Shown: positions 7,109 to 14,326 of the stretch, piece by piece
Numbering within the stretch: position 1 is the stretch's first letter
Layout: every line of letters begins with the position of its first letter
DNA from: Clostridia bacterium
GTDB lineage: Bacteria; Bacillota; Clostridia; Lutisporales; Lutisporaceae
DNA: 20,182 nt
Assembly: GCA_029256365.1 (NCBI GenBank)
Contig: JAQSYB010000030.1
Coordinates: 1-20,182, forward strand
Direction: 5' to 3'
Translations under genes and position numbers: made by a program
Notes under the pieces: generated by a model
Database searches by the model: none
What the model saw: the letters and a program-made list of their open reading frames with translations, nothing else
What the model was told of the DNA's origin: nothing

Positions 7109-7729
7109 ATGGATTTATTCTCAAAATTAAAAGAACATCTCAAAGATTTTAACCTAAAAAAGCTTAATTTGAATTCCAAGCTTGCTATCAATCTGATAAT
7201 AATACTTGCTGTGGGTATTGGCTTTATTTTGGTTTCTGACTTTTACAGAGATTTGAATCTAGGGGGCGCTTTGGATCCAAACAACAATCAAGAAAGCATT
7301 GAAGAGAACCAAAGCAGCTCAAATAAAACGGAATATGTGTCAGAGCTGGAAAGAAAGCTAATCGATATTCTTGCTGAAATACAAAATGCAGGAAAGGTTT
7401 CTGTAATGATAACCCTAAAGACTGGCACAGAAATTATACCAGCTAAGGATGAATCATTTACAGACAAAAACACAGACGAGAAAGATGTGGAAGGCGGTAC
7501 TAGAAATATAATAGAAAAGAATACTACCGATCAAGTAGTATTTATGAACGACCAAGGGGGAACCTCAAAGCCGCTGGTACTAAAGGAAGTAAATCCTGAG
7601 ATAAAAGGCGTAATTATTGTAGCAGAGGGGGCGAAGGATCCGAAGGTCAAATTACAGCTTACCGAAGCTGTGCAGACAGTCTTGGATGTACCAGCTTATA
7701 GGGTGTCAGTTTTTGAAAGCAACAAGTAA
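7109..7729 (+). CDS. spoIIIAG: Stage III sporulation protein AG
   Basis: SpoIIIAG forms a large ring in the space between mother cell and forespore, built from a ring-building motif like those of type III secretion and flagellar basal-body proteins. The protein has 206 residues: a basic N-terminal cytoplasmic part, one transmembrane helix at about 27-45, an acidic linker rich in Asn, Gln and Ser, and the ring-building domain split around an insertion. LERKLIDILAEIQNAGKVSV and EIKGVIIVAEGAKDPKVK are its recognisable halves. The inserted loop between them is charged (about 110-150). The ATG follows AGGGGGAAGG (7095-7104). Confidence 0.96.
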   Translation: MDLFSKLKEHLKDFNLKKLNLNSKLAINLIIILAVGIGFILVSDFYRDLNLGGALDPNNNQESIEENQSSSNKTEYVSELERKLIDILAEIQNAGKVSVMITLKTGTEIIPAKDESFTDKNTDEKDVEGGTRNIIEKNTTDQVVFMNDQGGTSKPLVLKEVNPEIKGVIIVAEGAKDPKVKLQLTEAVQTVLDVPAYRVSVFESNK

Positions 7730-7755
7730 CAATATAAGTTCAAGGGGGTAACAAA

Positions 7756-8379
7756 ATGCTATTTAAAAGAAAAAATATTATAATTTGCTCAATGATACTG
7801 CTTTTATTCGTGGTAGGCTATGCCTACAATATGTTTACAACTGATAATTATATAAGTGTCAACTATGACCTAGAAATGGATAACCAAACAGCAGGACTAG
7901 ATGATCCAACTCCAGCTGCTACAATGCCAACAGATGAAACAGGTATCGGGGAAGCATTAACAGTAGATAACCAAGGAGCAGCTGTTGTAGAACAAAGCCC
8001 TGAGGCAGTAGAAACAACCAGCAGTGCAGCAGCAACCTTCTTCAGTGAATATAGAATGGAAAGAGATAAGAATAGAAGCAAGGAAGTTGAAATGTGGCAG
8101 GAGGTCATTAACAATCAAAATACAGAGAAGACATTTAAGAATTTAGCACAGCAAGAGCTGGTAGGAATCGTAGCTCTTACAGAAAAAGAAATGATCATAG
8201 AACAATTGGTAATTTCACTTGGCTTTAGTGATTCACTGGTTTTTCTAACAGATGATTCCGCTACAGTAATCGTTGAAACAAAAGAACTTGCTGCAAGTGA
8301 TGTTGCGAAGATACAGGATATTTTAATCAGAAAAACAAAGTTTAGCCCATCAAACATTAAGATTATGAAGAAGAACTAG
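7756..8379 (+). CDS. spoIIIAH: Stage III sporulation protein AH
   Basis: In B. subtilis SpoIIIAH binds forespore SpoIIQ to join the two halves of the feeding channel. The protein has 207 residues. One transmembrane helix lies at about 8-26, followed by a low-complexity linker (about 38-95) rich in Ala, Thr, Glu and Pro. A C-terminal ring-building-motif domain (about 115-205) ends SNIKIMKKN. ATG 7756 follows AAGGGGG at 7742-7748. No SpoIIQ gene is in the window. It is the last gene of the operon, and I see no intrinsic terminator in the 164 bp before asp23, so some read-through into asp23 is possible. Confidence 0.96.
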   Translation: MLFKRKNIIICSMILLLFVVGYAYNMFTTDNYISVNYDLEMDNQTAGLDDPTPAATMPTDETGIGEALTVDNQGAAVVEQSPEAVETTSSAAATFFSEYRMERDKNRSKEVEMWQEVINNQNTEKTFKNLAQQELVGIVALTEKEMIIEQLVISLGFSDSLVFLTDDSATVIVETKELAASDVAKIQDILIRKTKFSPSNIKIMKKN

Positions 8380-8435
8380 TAATTCATAATAATAGCTAAA
8401 ATATTACATATACTAAAACATAAGCAAACAATCGT

Positions 8436-8518
8436 ATATTTACCTGAAGATTCCAAAATAAAATCATATATGTTTGTAAATATCAATCCAATTTGCTATA
8501 ATAGTTTCAGGTAAATAT
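8436..8518 (+). repeat. 13-bp inverted repeat flanking the asp23 promoter
   Basis: The arms are ATATTTACCTGAA (8436-8448) and its exact reverse complement TTCAGGTAAATAT (8506-8518), separated by 57 bp. The right arm sits at the predicted transcription start and the left arm about 60 bp upstream of the -10 box. The sub-motif GTAAATAT occurs a third time at 8476-8483, over the -35 element, in the same orientation as the right arm and 35 bp from it. No T run follows, so this is not an intrinsic terminator. A paired operator for a regulator is one reading. Confidence 0.75.
8474..8502 (+). promoter_or_regulatory. Sigma-A promoter of asp23
   Basis: TTGTAA (8474-8479) and a perfect TATAAT (8497-8502) are separated by 17 bp. 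The predicted start is near 8508, giving a leader of about 35 nt. The promoter is embedded in the inverted repeat at 8436-8518. Confidence 0.75.
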
Positions 8519-8543
8519 TTAAAACCTACTAGGGGGTGCAGAC

Positions 8544-8972
8544 ATGGAAAAAGAAATTAAAATTGACAATTATGGAGTTGTGAAGATAGCTGATGATGTA
8601 GTTGCTTTAATAGCTGAATTGGCAGCCAAGGAAGTAAAGGGTATTGTTGCGATGAGCGGCGGAATTGCCGATAGCATAACTGAAATACTCGGCAAGAAAA
8701 ATCCTTCCAAGGGTGTTAAGGTAGAAGTAGGCGAAAAAGAAGCGGCTGTTGATTTATATGTTATAGTAGAATATGGAGTAAGAATACCAGATGTTTCCTG
8801 GCAGGTACAAGAAAATGTAAAAAAAGCCGTTGAAACAATGACTGGTTTGAATGTAGTAGAAGTGAATATACATATACAAGGTGTTCATATAGAGAAAGAA
8901 GTAAAAGAGCCAAAAGAAGTAAAAGAATTAAAGGAAGCAAAGGAAGTCAAAGAGCCGAAGGAACAGAAATAA
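8544..8972 (+). CDS. Asp23/Gls24 family protein (YqhY-like) with a Lys-Glu-X repeat tail
   Basis: A 142-residue Asp23/Gls24 (DUF322) domain protein. In B. subtilis the equivalent gene, yqhY, lies between spoIIIAH and accBC and has been linked to control of acetyl-CoA carboxylase. The domain covers about 1-115, with GVVKIADDVVALIAELAAKE, VDLYVIVEYGVRIPDV and VVEVNIHIQGV as typical segments. Residues 118-142 are eight tandem Lys-Glu-X triplets plus a final Lys, an unusual polyampholyte extension. ATG 8544 follows AGGGGG (8531-8536) by 7 nt. The gene has its own promoter and terminator, and neither accBC nor folD is next to it here. Confidence 0.92.
   Translation: MEKEIKIDNYGVVKIADDVVALIAELAAKEVKGIVAMSGGIADSITEILGKKNPSKGVKVEVGEKEAAVDLYVIVEYGVRIPDVSWQVQENVKKAVETMTGLNVVEVNIHIQGVHIEKEVKEPKEVKELKEAKEVKEPKEQK
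8895..8969 (+). repeat. Tandem 9-nt-type coding repeat encoding (KEX)8K
   Basis: The last 25 codons of the Asp23-type gene encode K-E followed by V, P, V, L, A, V, P and Q in succession, then K. At DNA level this is a degenerate purine-rich 9-nt repeat (aaagaagta/aaagagcca-like). Gain or loss of units would keep the frame. Confidence 0.9.
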
Positions 8973-8984
8973 AAAAGACTTACT

Positions 8985-9025
8985 ACTAACCCTCTGAATA
9001 TTCAGGGGGTTAGTTTAAATTTTTT
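8985..9025 (+). terminator. Intrinsic terminator after asp23
   Basis: ACTAACCCTCTGAA (8985-8998) pairs with TTCAGGGGGTTAGT (9001-9014) over 14 positions with a single G-U wobble. The closing bases at the apex will open to make the loop. TTTAAATTTTTT follows. Confidence 0.92.
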
Positions 9026-9078
9026 ATATTACATGAATTTTGGCAATACTATACATAAGAAGAACTTTAGGAGGATAT

Positions 9079-9522
9079 ATGAGTAGAAGAGTAGCGAGAG
9101 AATATGCCATACAGTTCCTATTTAGCATGGACTTTAATAGAACAGATGATACGGATAGTCAGCTAGAGGAGTTTTTACAGCATAAGGAAGAGTTTAGATA
9201 TGATGAGGAAGCATTATTAAATAAAAGCTCCAAGGAATATGCTGTAGAAATCATCAAAGGAACCATTCAACACCTGGATGAAGTTGATAATCTGATTGAT
9301 TTTCATACAGTAGGCTGGAAAAAGGATAGAATCGCCAAGGTTGACTTAGCAATTCTGAGGCTTGCTATCTATGAAATCGTATTTACAAACGAAGTGCCGG
9401 ATAGTGTTGCTGCAAACGAAGCCATAGAGCTTGCAAAAAAATACAGTACAGATGAATCGGGCAGCTTTGTAAATGGAGTACTTGGCAAAGTCATTCGGGG
9501 CAAAGGTGAGCAAGAAGTATAG
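9079..9522 (+). CDS. nusB: Transcription antitermination factor NusB
   Basis: NusB, together with NusE (ribosomal protein S10), binds boxA RNA and supports antitermination in rRNA operons. The 147-residue protein is all-helical. It starts with the family signature SRRVAREYAIQFLFSMDF, and the C-terminal half carries DRIAKVDLAILRLAIYEI and SVAANEAIELAKKYSTDESGSFVNGVLGK. I chose ATG 9079 because AGGAGG lies at 9069-9074 and the family begins with this SRR motif; a start at 9040 would add 13 unrelated residues. The gene starts 54 bp after the asp23 terminator, so a promoter is expected there, but the best candidate (TTACAT 9029, TATACA 9050, 15-bp spacer) is weak. Confidence 0.96.
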   Translation: MSRRVAREYAIQFLFSMDFNRTDDTDSQLEEFLQHKEEFRYDEEALLNKSSKEYAVEIIKGTIQHLDEVDNLIDFHTVGWKKDRIAKVDLAILRLAIYEIVFTNEVPDSVAANEAIELAKKYSTDESGSFVNGVLGKVIRGKGEQEV

Positions 9523-9698
9523 CCTGTACTAGTTAAAGTAGATGATATGTTTTAGGGGCTATGACCTGGAGTACCTTGGGTTGAAATAGAAGTCAATATA
9601 TTATTCCGATGAAAAAGGAAATGATAACTATTGACTTATGAAAAGGAAATGGACAAACACTATAGCATTTAAAACATATAAAGATTTCGGAGGTCATT

Positions 9699-10904
9699 AT
9701 GGGCAGCGCGAAGGTTTTTACAGTGAAAGAAATCAATAATTATGTAAAAAGTATTTTGGATCATGATGTAATACTGTCTAATTTATATATAAAAGGTGAA
9801 ATATCTAATTATAAACTGCATTCCTCAGGACACGCATATTTTACACTAAAGGACAATGACAGTAAAATGAAGTGTGTCATGTTTAAAGGAAGTGCAAGCA
9901 AGCTAAAGTTTATGCCTGAGGATGGCATGGCAGTGGTGATTCAAGGTCATTTGTCTGTGTTTGAGAGAGATGGAAATTATCAACTGTATGCTACTGGCAT
10001 GATACCTGAAGGAATAGGCGCACTTTATAAAGCATATGAACAATTGAAAATAAAGCTAGAGGGGCTTGGGTATTTTGATGAAGCAAATAAAAAGTCCCTG
10101 CCCTTTCTACCAAAAACTGTTGGAGTAATCACCTCTGGTACTGGAGCAGCAGTTAGAGATATCATTTCGATTATTCGAAGGCGTAATAATATGGTAAATA
10201 TTATTTTGTATCCTGTTTTGGTACAGGGTGAAGGTGCCGCCAAGGATATTGCAAGGGGTATTCAATACTTTAATTTGAAAAAAAATGTGGATGTAATTAT
10301 AGCAGGAAGAGGCGGAGGCTCCATTGAAGAGCTTTGGGCTTTTAATGAAGAAGAAACTGCACATGCTATCTATCAATCAGAAATTCCCATTGTTTCAGCA
10401 GTAGGGCATGAAACGGACTATACCATAGCAGATTTTGTTGCAGATTTAAGAGCTGCTACACCATCAGCAGCAGCTGAGCTGGTAGTGCCAGACAGACATG
10501 CTTTGTTGTCTAGATTAAACCAATCAAAATATCTGCTTAATGATTATATGAATAAATTTTTGCAGGAAAAACGAATTAAAATAGAGTATATTTCAAAGGG
10601 CAATGCTTTTCGACAAATTGAACAAAGAATACATGATTTGATGCAAACCGTTGATATGTGCAATAAAAGCATGAATTACAGCATGCAGCAGATACTAAAT
10701 AACAATAAAAACAAGCTGATTCATAATTTAGAAAAGCTGGATATATTAAATCCTGCTTCTGTGTTGTTAAGGGGATACTCCTATACTAGTATAAATGGCA
10801 AGATTGTTACTTCAATCAAGCAATTAGAAATAGGTGATAATCTTGAAGTCCAATTAAAGGACGGAAGTGCGACTGCAGAAATTAAAGCTATTATTAATAA
10901 ATAA
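9699..10904 (+). CDS. xseA: Exodeoxyribonuclease VII large subunit
   Basis: XseA, with XseB, forms exonuclease VII, which degrades single-stranded DNA into oligonucleotides. The protein has 401 residues, typical for clostridial forms and shorter than the roughly 448 of B. subtilis. Residues 1-105 form an OB-fold (LYIKGEISNYKLHSSGHAYF). The catalytic domain includes VGVITSGTGAAVRDI (141-155), IAGRGGGSIEELWAFNEE (201-218) and SAVGHETDYTIADFVADLRA (233-252). A long coiled-coil region (about 265-345) binds XseB, and the C-terminus carries RGYSYT. ATG 9699 lies 5 nt after CGGAGG. The 176 bp before it carry no gene, no clear terminator for nusB and no convincing promoter. folD, which separates nusB and xseA in B. 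subtilis, is absent. Confidence 0.97.
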   Translation: MGSAKVFTVKEINNYVKSILDHDVILSNLYIKGEISNYKLHSSGHAYFTLKDNDSKMKCVMFKGSASKLKFMPEDGMAVVIQGHLSVFERDGNYQLYATGMIPEGIGALYKAYEQLKIKLEGLGYFDEANKKSLPFLPKTVGVITSGTGAAVRDIISIIRRRNNMVNIILYPVLVQGEGAAKDIARGIQYFNLKKNVDVIIAGRGGGSIEELWAFNEEETAHAIYQSEIPIVSAVGHETDYTIADFVADLRAATPSAAAELVVPDRHALLSRLNQSKYLLNDYMNKFLQEKRIKIEYISKGNAFRQIEQRIHDLMQTVDMCNKSMNYSMQQILNNNKNKLIHNLEKLDILNPASVLLRGYSYTSINGKIVTSIKQLEIGDNLEVQLKDGSATAEIKAIINK

Positions 10905-10917
10905 GGGTGTGAGGACG

Positions 10918-11151
10918 ATGAGTAATATGAATTTTGAATTAACTTTAGCCAGATTGGAAGAAATTGTGAAGAAATTAGAATCAGGGAACGTATCCTTGGA
11001 TGAATCAATAGAAATATATCAAGAAGGAATCACTTTGGCGAAAAATTGCTCTACTATGCTTGAAGAAGCTGAAGGAAAGGTACTGGCAATTGTTAATAAG
11101 GAACAGGATATTATTGAGGAGTTTTTGGTAAGCCAAATCAAGGAGGCATAA
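10918..11151 (+). CDS. xseB: Exodeoxyribonuclease VII small subunit
   Basis: XseB is the small helical subunit of exonuclease VII; several copies bind the coiled coil of each XseA. The 77-residue length is normal. The signature is FELTLARLEEIVKKLESG, then SLDESIEIYQEGITL and LEEAEGKV. I chose ATG 10918 (SNMNFELTL), downstream of GAGGA. A start at 10867 would overlap xseA and add 17 non-conserved residues. ATG 10927 is a possible alternative. The stop is 1 nt before the ispA start. Confidence 0.95.
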   Translation: MSNMNFELTLARLEEIVKKLESGNVSLDESIEIYQEGITLAKNCSTMLEEAEGKVLAIVNKEQDIIEEFLVSQIKEA

Positions 11152-11152
11152 A

Positions 11153-11938
11153 ATGAAGCTGCATGAATATCTTGACACAAAAAGGAAAATTGTAGATACC
11201 CATCTTGAAGATTTGGTATCAGGTGAGACAAATGTACCTGTCATTTATGAAGCAATGAAATATAGCCTGCTTGCAGGGGGGAAAAGACTTCGTCCAATAT
11301 TGGCTGATCTGCCTGCAATGGATAACGATGATTATAGAAGGGGAAAGCTGACAAATCACAAGGTGTATGGAGAGGGTATTGCAATATTAGCAGGTGATGC
11401 ACTGCTAAATAGAGCCTTTGAAATAGTACATGAAGCATTAATTAGAAATCCGAAGCTTGAATACATCAAAGCAGCAGCATACCTAAGCAAAGCTTCTGGT
11501 ACAGATGGAATGATTGGTGGTCAGTGTATTGACCTTTATTATGAGAATAAGCAGATAGATATTGATATATTAAATCGCATGCATGAAAAAAAGACTGGCG
11601 CTATGATAAAAGCACCTCTAGTAATTGGTGCGCTTATTGCTGGTGCAAAAGATGACGATATAGAGCGAATAGATAAATTTGGAGAGCTTATTGGCTTGGC
11701 TTTTCAAATATCAGATGATATATTGGATGTGGAAGGTTCCACTGAAAAGCTGGGCAAAAAGACAGGAAGCGATATCAGCAACAACAAATCTACTTTTGTA
11801 AGCTATTATGGTCTTGAGGAGTCAAAGAGAATAGCACGTAATATGATTGAAGAGGCGCAGAAGTTGATTTCTATATATGGAAATAAAGGTTTATTATTAA
11901 AGGAATTGTCAAACTATATAATAGAAAGAGATGTTTAA
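11153..11938 (+). CDS. ispA: Polyprenyl (farnesyl) diphosphate synthase with an internal in-frame deletion
   Basis: The family joins isopentenyl diphosphate units to an allylic diphosphate to make farnesyl or geranyl diphosphate. This copy has 261 residues instead of about 290-297. It starts normally (YSLLAGGKRLRPIL, to residue 50) and then jumps directly to ADLPAMDNDDYRRGK. Compared with the remembered B. subtilis protein, about 32 residues are missing between RPIL and DLPAMD, including EMIHTYSLIHD. The first aspartate-rich motif, normally DDxxxxD, therefore reads A51-D52-LPAM-D57. The rest is intact: GDALLN, GGQ (122-124), KKTGA (146-150) and the second motif SDDILD with D188, D189 and D192. 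The frame is kept, so the gene is read through. The missing part includes residues that help set product chain length, so activity is doubtful. The ATG follows AAGGAGG inside the end of xseB. Confidence 0.9.
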   Translation: MKLHEYLDTKRKIVDTHLEDLVSGETNVPVIYEAMKYSLLAGGKRLRPILADLPAMDNDDYRRGKLTNHKVYGEGIAILAGDALLNRAFEIVHEALIRNPKLEYIKAAAYLSKASGTDGMIGGQCIDLYYENKQIDIDILNRMHEKKTGAMIKAPLVIGALIAGAKDDDIERIDKFGELIGLAFQISDDILDVEGSTEKLGKKTGSDISNNKSTFVSYYGLEESKRIARNMIEEAQKLISIYGNKGLLLKELSNYIIERDV

Positions 11939-11967
11939 CACACATCTGCTTTTTAGGAGGTACTCAT

Positions 11968-12411
11968 TTGAATTTTATTGAAGAAATAATAGGCAATAAG
12001 GTATTGATAACCTGTGTTACAGCTTGGTTTGTAGCTCAATTGCTAAAAATAATACTTACTTTTCATAAAACGAAGAAGATTGATATTACAAGGTTTGTGG
12101 GTTCAGGCGGAATGCCTAGCTCTCATACATCCTTTGTCATGTCATTGGCTACAGCAATAGGTAAGCTTTATGGATGGGCTTCTCCAATATTTGCTTTGGC
12201 AATAAGCTTTGCCTTCGTTGTGATGTATGATGCAGCCGGGGTAAGAAGAGCAGCAGGATATCAAGCAAAGGTGCTTAACATGATAATCGATGACCTGGCA
12301 CATCATAAACCCTTAGGGAATGAGCGTTTAAAAGAGCTTTTAGGCCACACTCCAAAAGAGGTTTTGGCAGGAGCTCTACTAGGCATATTTATAGCACAGT
12401 TAATGAATTGA
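11968..12411 (+). CDS. Divergent PAP2 family membrane protein (YuiD-like)
   Basis: A 147-residue membrane protein of the divergent PAP2 family, related to type 2 phosphatidic acid phosphatases; the substrate is unknown. Motifs are GGMPSSHTS (around 48-56), with the SSH of the PAP2 superfamily, and MYDAAGVRRAAGYQAKVLN (around 89-107). Hydrophobic segments are at about 12-28, 57-75, 72-92 and 130-145. Translation appears to start at a TTG (11968) placed 7 nt after AGGAGG (11955-11960); no ATG occurs at a suitable distance. Its place between ispA and dxs suggests, without proving, a role in prenyl phosphate metabolism. Confidence 0.88.
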   Translation: MNFIEEIIGNKVLITCVTAWFVAQLLKIILTFHKTKKIDITRFVGSGGMPSSHTSFVMSLATAIGKLYGWASPIFALAISFAFVVMYDAAGVRRAAGYQAKVLNMIIDDLAHHKPLGNERLKELLGHTPKEVLAGALLGIFIAQLMN

Positions 12412-12433
12412 TTGATTCGAAGGTAGGATTAAA

Positions 12434-14308
12434 ATGAAAAATTTATTAGACAAAATCAATTCTCCTGAGGATATTAAGCAGCTAAAAGAGAGAGAACTGC
12501 AGCAGCTTTCACAGGAGATCAGAGAATACATAATTGATACTGTTTCAGAAACAGGGGGGCACTTGGCATCTAATTTGGGTGTAGTGGAGTTATCTCTGGC
12601 TTTGCATAAGGTTTTTGACAGTCCAAAAGATAAAATCATATGGGATGTTGGACATCAAGCATATATACATAAGCTTTTGACTGGTAGAAAAGAAAAGCTG
12701 AAAACCATAAGAACCTTAGGTGGCTTAAGTGGTTTTCCAAAGAGATCAGAAAGTGAACATGATATATTTGAAACAGGTCATAGCAGCACATCTATTTCAG
12801 CAGCCCTAGGTATTGCAAAAGCAAGAGACTTGTCTGGAGAGGATTACAATGTAATCGCGGTAATTGGCGATGGCTCTCTTACAGGGGGGATGGCTTTTGA
12901 AGCACTAAATCACGCTGGGGATTTCCCTACAAGACTCATTGTTATATTAAATGATAACAACATGTCAATATCTGATAACATAGGCGGTATGTCAAATTAC
13001 TTAAGCAAGATTCGTACAGTTCCTGCCTACTTTAAATTTAAAGCTAGGCTCGGAGGTGTACTTAAAAATATACCTGTATTAGGCGATGCGCTTTTTAACT
13101 CTGCAGAAAAACTTAAGAATTGGTTTAAATACTTATTGGTACCCGGCATTATTTTTGAAGAGCTGGGCTTTAAGTATTTAGGACCTATAGATGGTCATGA
13201 TATAAATAACCTTGAATATGTGTTAAACAGAGCCAAATCATATAATGGGTATCCTGTTTTTATACATGTCATTACGAAAAAAGGAAAGGGCTATGAAAAA
13301 GCGGAAAACAATCCTTCCAAATATCATGGAGTCAACCCCTTTGATATAAAAAGCGGCAAAAGCAAGAGCACTAGTCAGGGACGAAGCTATTCAAATGTTT
13401 TTGGCGATTGGATTACTAAAGCAGCAATTTCAGATAAACGCATAGCAGCAGTTACTGCTGCTATGCCAGAAGGCACAGGATTATCAAAATTTGCAAATCA
13501 GCATAAGGATCGTTTTTTTGATGTCGGAATTGCAGAACAGCATGCGGTAACTTTTTCAGCAGGTCTAGCGGTTGGAGGATATAAGCCTTATTTCGCTGTG
13601 TATTCCACATTTTTGCAAAGGGCATATGACCAAATCATACATGATGTTTGCATGCAGAAGCTGCCTGTGACCTTTGCCATTGACAGAGCAGGTCTTGTCG
13701 GACCTGATGGGGAAACGCACCATGGAGTATTTGATATTTCTTACTTGAGTCATATGCCGAATATGACCATAATGAGTCCTAAGGATGGACTTGAAATGGA
13801 ACAAATGTTGGACTTGACTTTACAGCTTGATTCCCCCTGTGCCATTCGATATCCTAGGGGGAATGAGGATTTTTTTGATGAATGTACCACTCCAGTCGCT
13901 TTAGGTAAAAGTGAGATTTTATTGCAGGGTAGTGATGCTACGATTATTGCAGAAGGCAGAATGGTTAGAACTGCATACAAAGCTTGCCAGCTGCTTTTAG
14001 AAAAAGGAATTTCTCTAACCTTAATCAATGCACGATTTATCAAGCCATTGGATGAAGAAATGCTGATTGAAACCGCACAAAAACAAACTGCAATTTTTAC
14101 TCTTGAGGATGGCGTTTTATCCGGTGGTATGGGAAGTGGAATATTAGAATTTTACAATAAAATGAAAATTCAAGTTGATATGAACATCATTGCATATGAT
14201 GACTTGTTCATTACTCATGGAGAAATAGATGAGCTGCAAATGCTAAAAGAGATGCATTCAGAGGGAATTGCATCAAGAATTGAAAAGAAGCTAAGGAATC
14301 TCCAATAG
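12434..14308 (+). CDS. dxs: 1-deoxy-D-xylulose-5-phosphate synthase
   Basis: DXS condenses pyruvate and glyceraldehyde 3-phosphate with loss of CO2, using thiamine diphosphate and Mg2+. This is the first step of the MEP isoprenoid pathway and also feeds thiamine and pyridoxal synthesis. The 624-residue length is normal. H43 (SETGGHLASNLG) and H116 (TGHSSTS) are substrate and cofactor residues. The thiamine diphosphate motif is GDGSLTGG (145-152), ending in LNDNNMSIS (172-180). The catalytic glutamate E368 lies in DVGIAEQHAVTFSAG. Transketolase pyrimidine-binding and C-terminal domains follow from about 320. The start ATG follows AGGTAGGA. It lies 22 bp after the PAP2 gene and 18 bp before tlyA. 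Confidence 0.98.
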   Translation: MKNLLDKINSPEDIKQLKERELQQLSQEIREYIIDTVSETGGHLASNLGVVELSLALHKVFDSPKDKIIWDVGHQAYIHKLLTGRKEKLKTIRTLGGLSGFPKRSESEHDIFETGHSSTSISAALGIAKARDLSGEDYNVIAVIGDGSLTGGMAFEALNHAGDFPTRLIVILNDNNMSISDNIGGMSNYLSKIRTVPAYFKFKARLGGVLKNIPVLGDALFNSAEKLKNWFKYLLVPGIIFEELGFKYLGPIDGHDINNLEYVLNRAKSYNGYPVFIHVITKKGKGYEKAENNPSKYHGVNPFDIKSGKSKSTSQGRSYSNVFGDWITKAAISDKRIAAVTAAMPEGTGLSKFANQHKDRFFDVGIAEQHAVTFSAGLAVGGYKPYFAVYSTFLQRAYDQIIHDVCMQKLPVTFAIDRAGLVGPDGETHHGVFDISYLSHMPNMTIMSPKDGLEMEQMLDLTLQLDSPCAIRYPRGNEDFFDECTTPVALGKSEILLQGSDATIIAEGRMVRTAYKACQLLLEKGISLTLINARFIKPLDEEMLIETAQKQTAIFTLEDGVLSGGMGSGILEFYNKMKIQVDMNIIAYDDLFITHGEIDELQMLKEMHSEGIASRIEKKLRNLQ

Positions 14309-14326
14309 CGAAGGGAGCAGCAACCA

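Noticed and set aside
8441..8447. TACCTGA inside the inverted repeat as a possible FapR-type core
   Set aside because: The flanking bases do not match the longer palindromic FapR consensus as I remember it, so I do not assign the repeat to that regulator.
10867..10917. Upstream in-frame ATG for xseB within xseA
   Set aside because: The 17 added residues are a shadow of the xseA reading frame, and the conserved protein starts at SNMNFEL with its own ribosome binding site.
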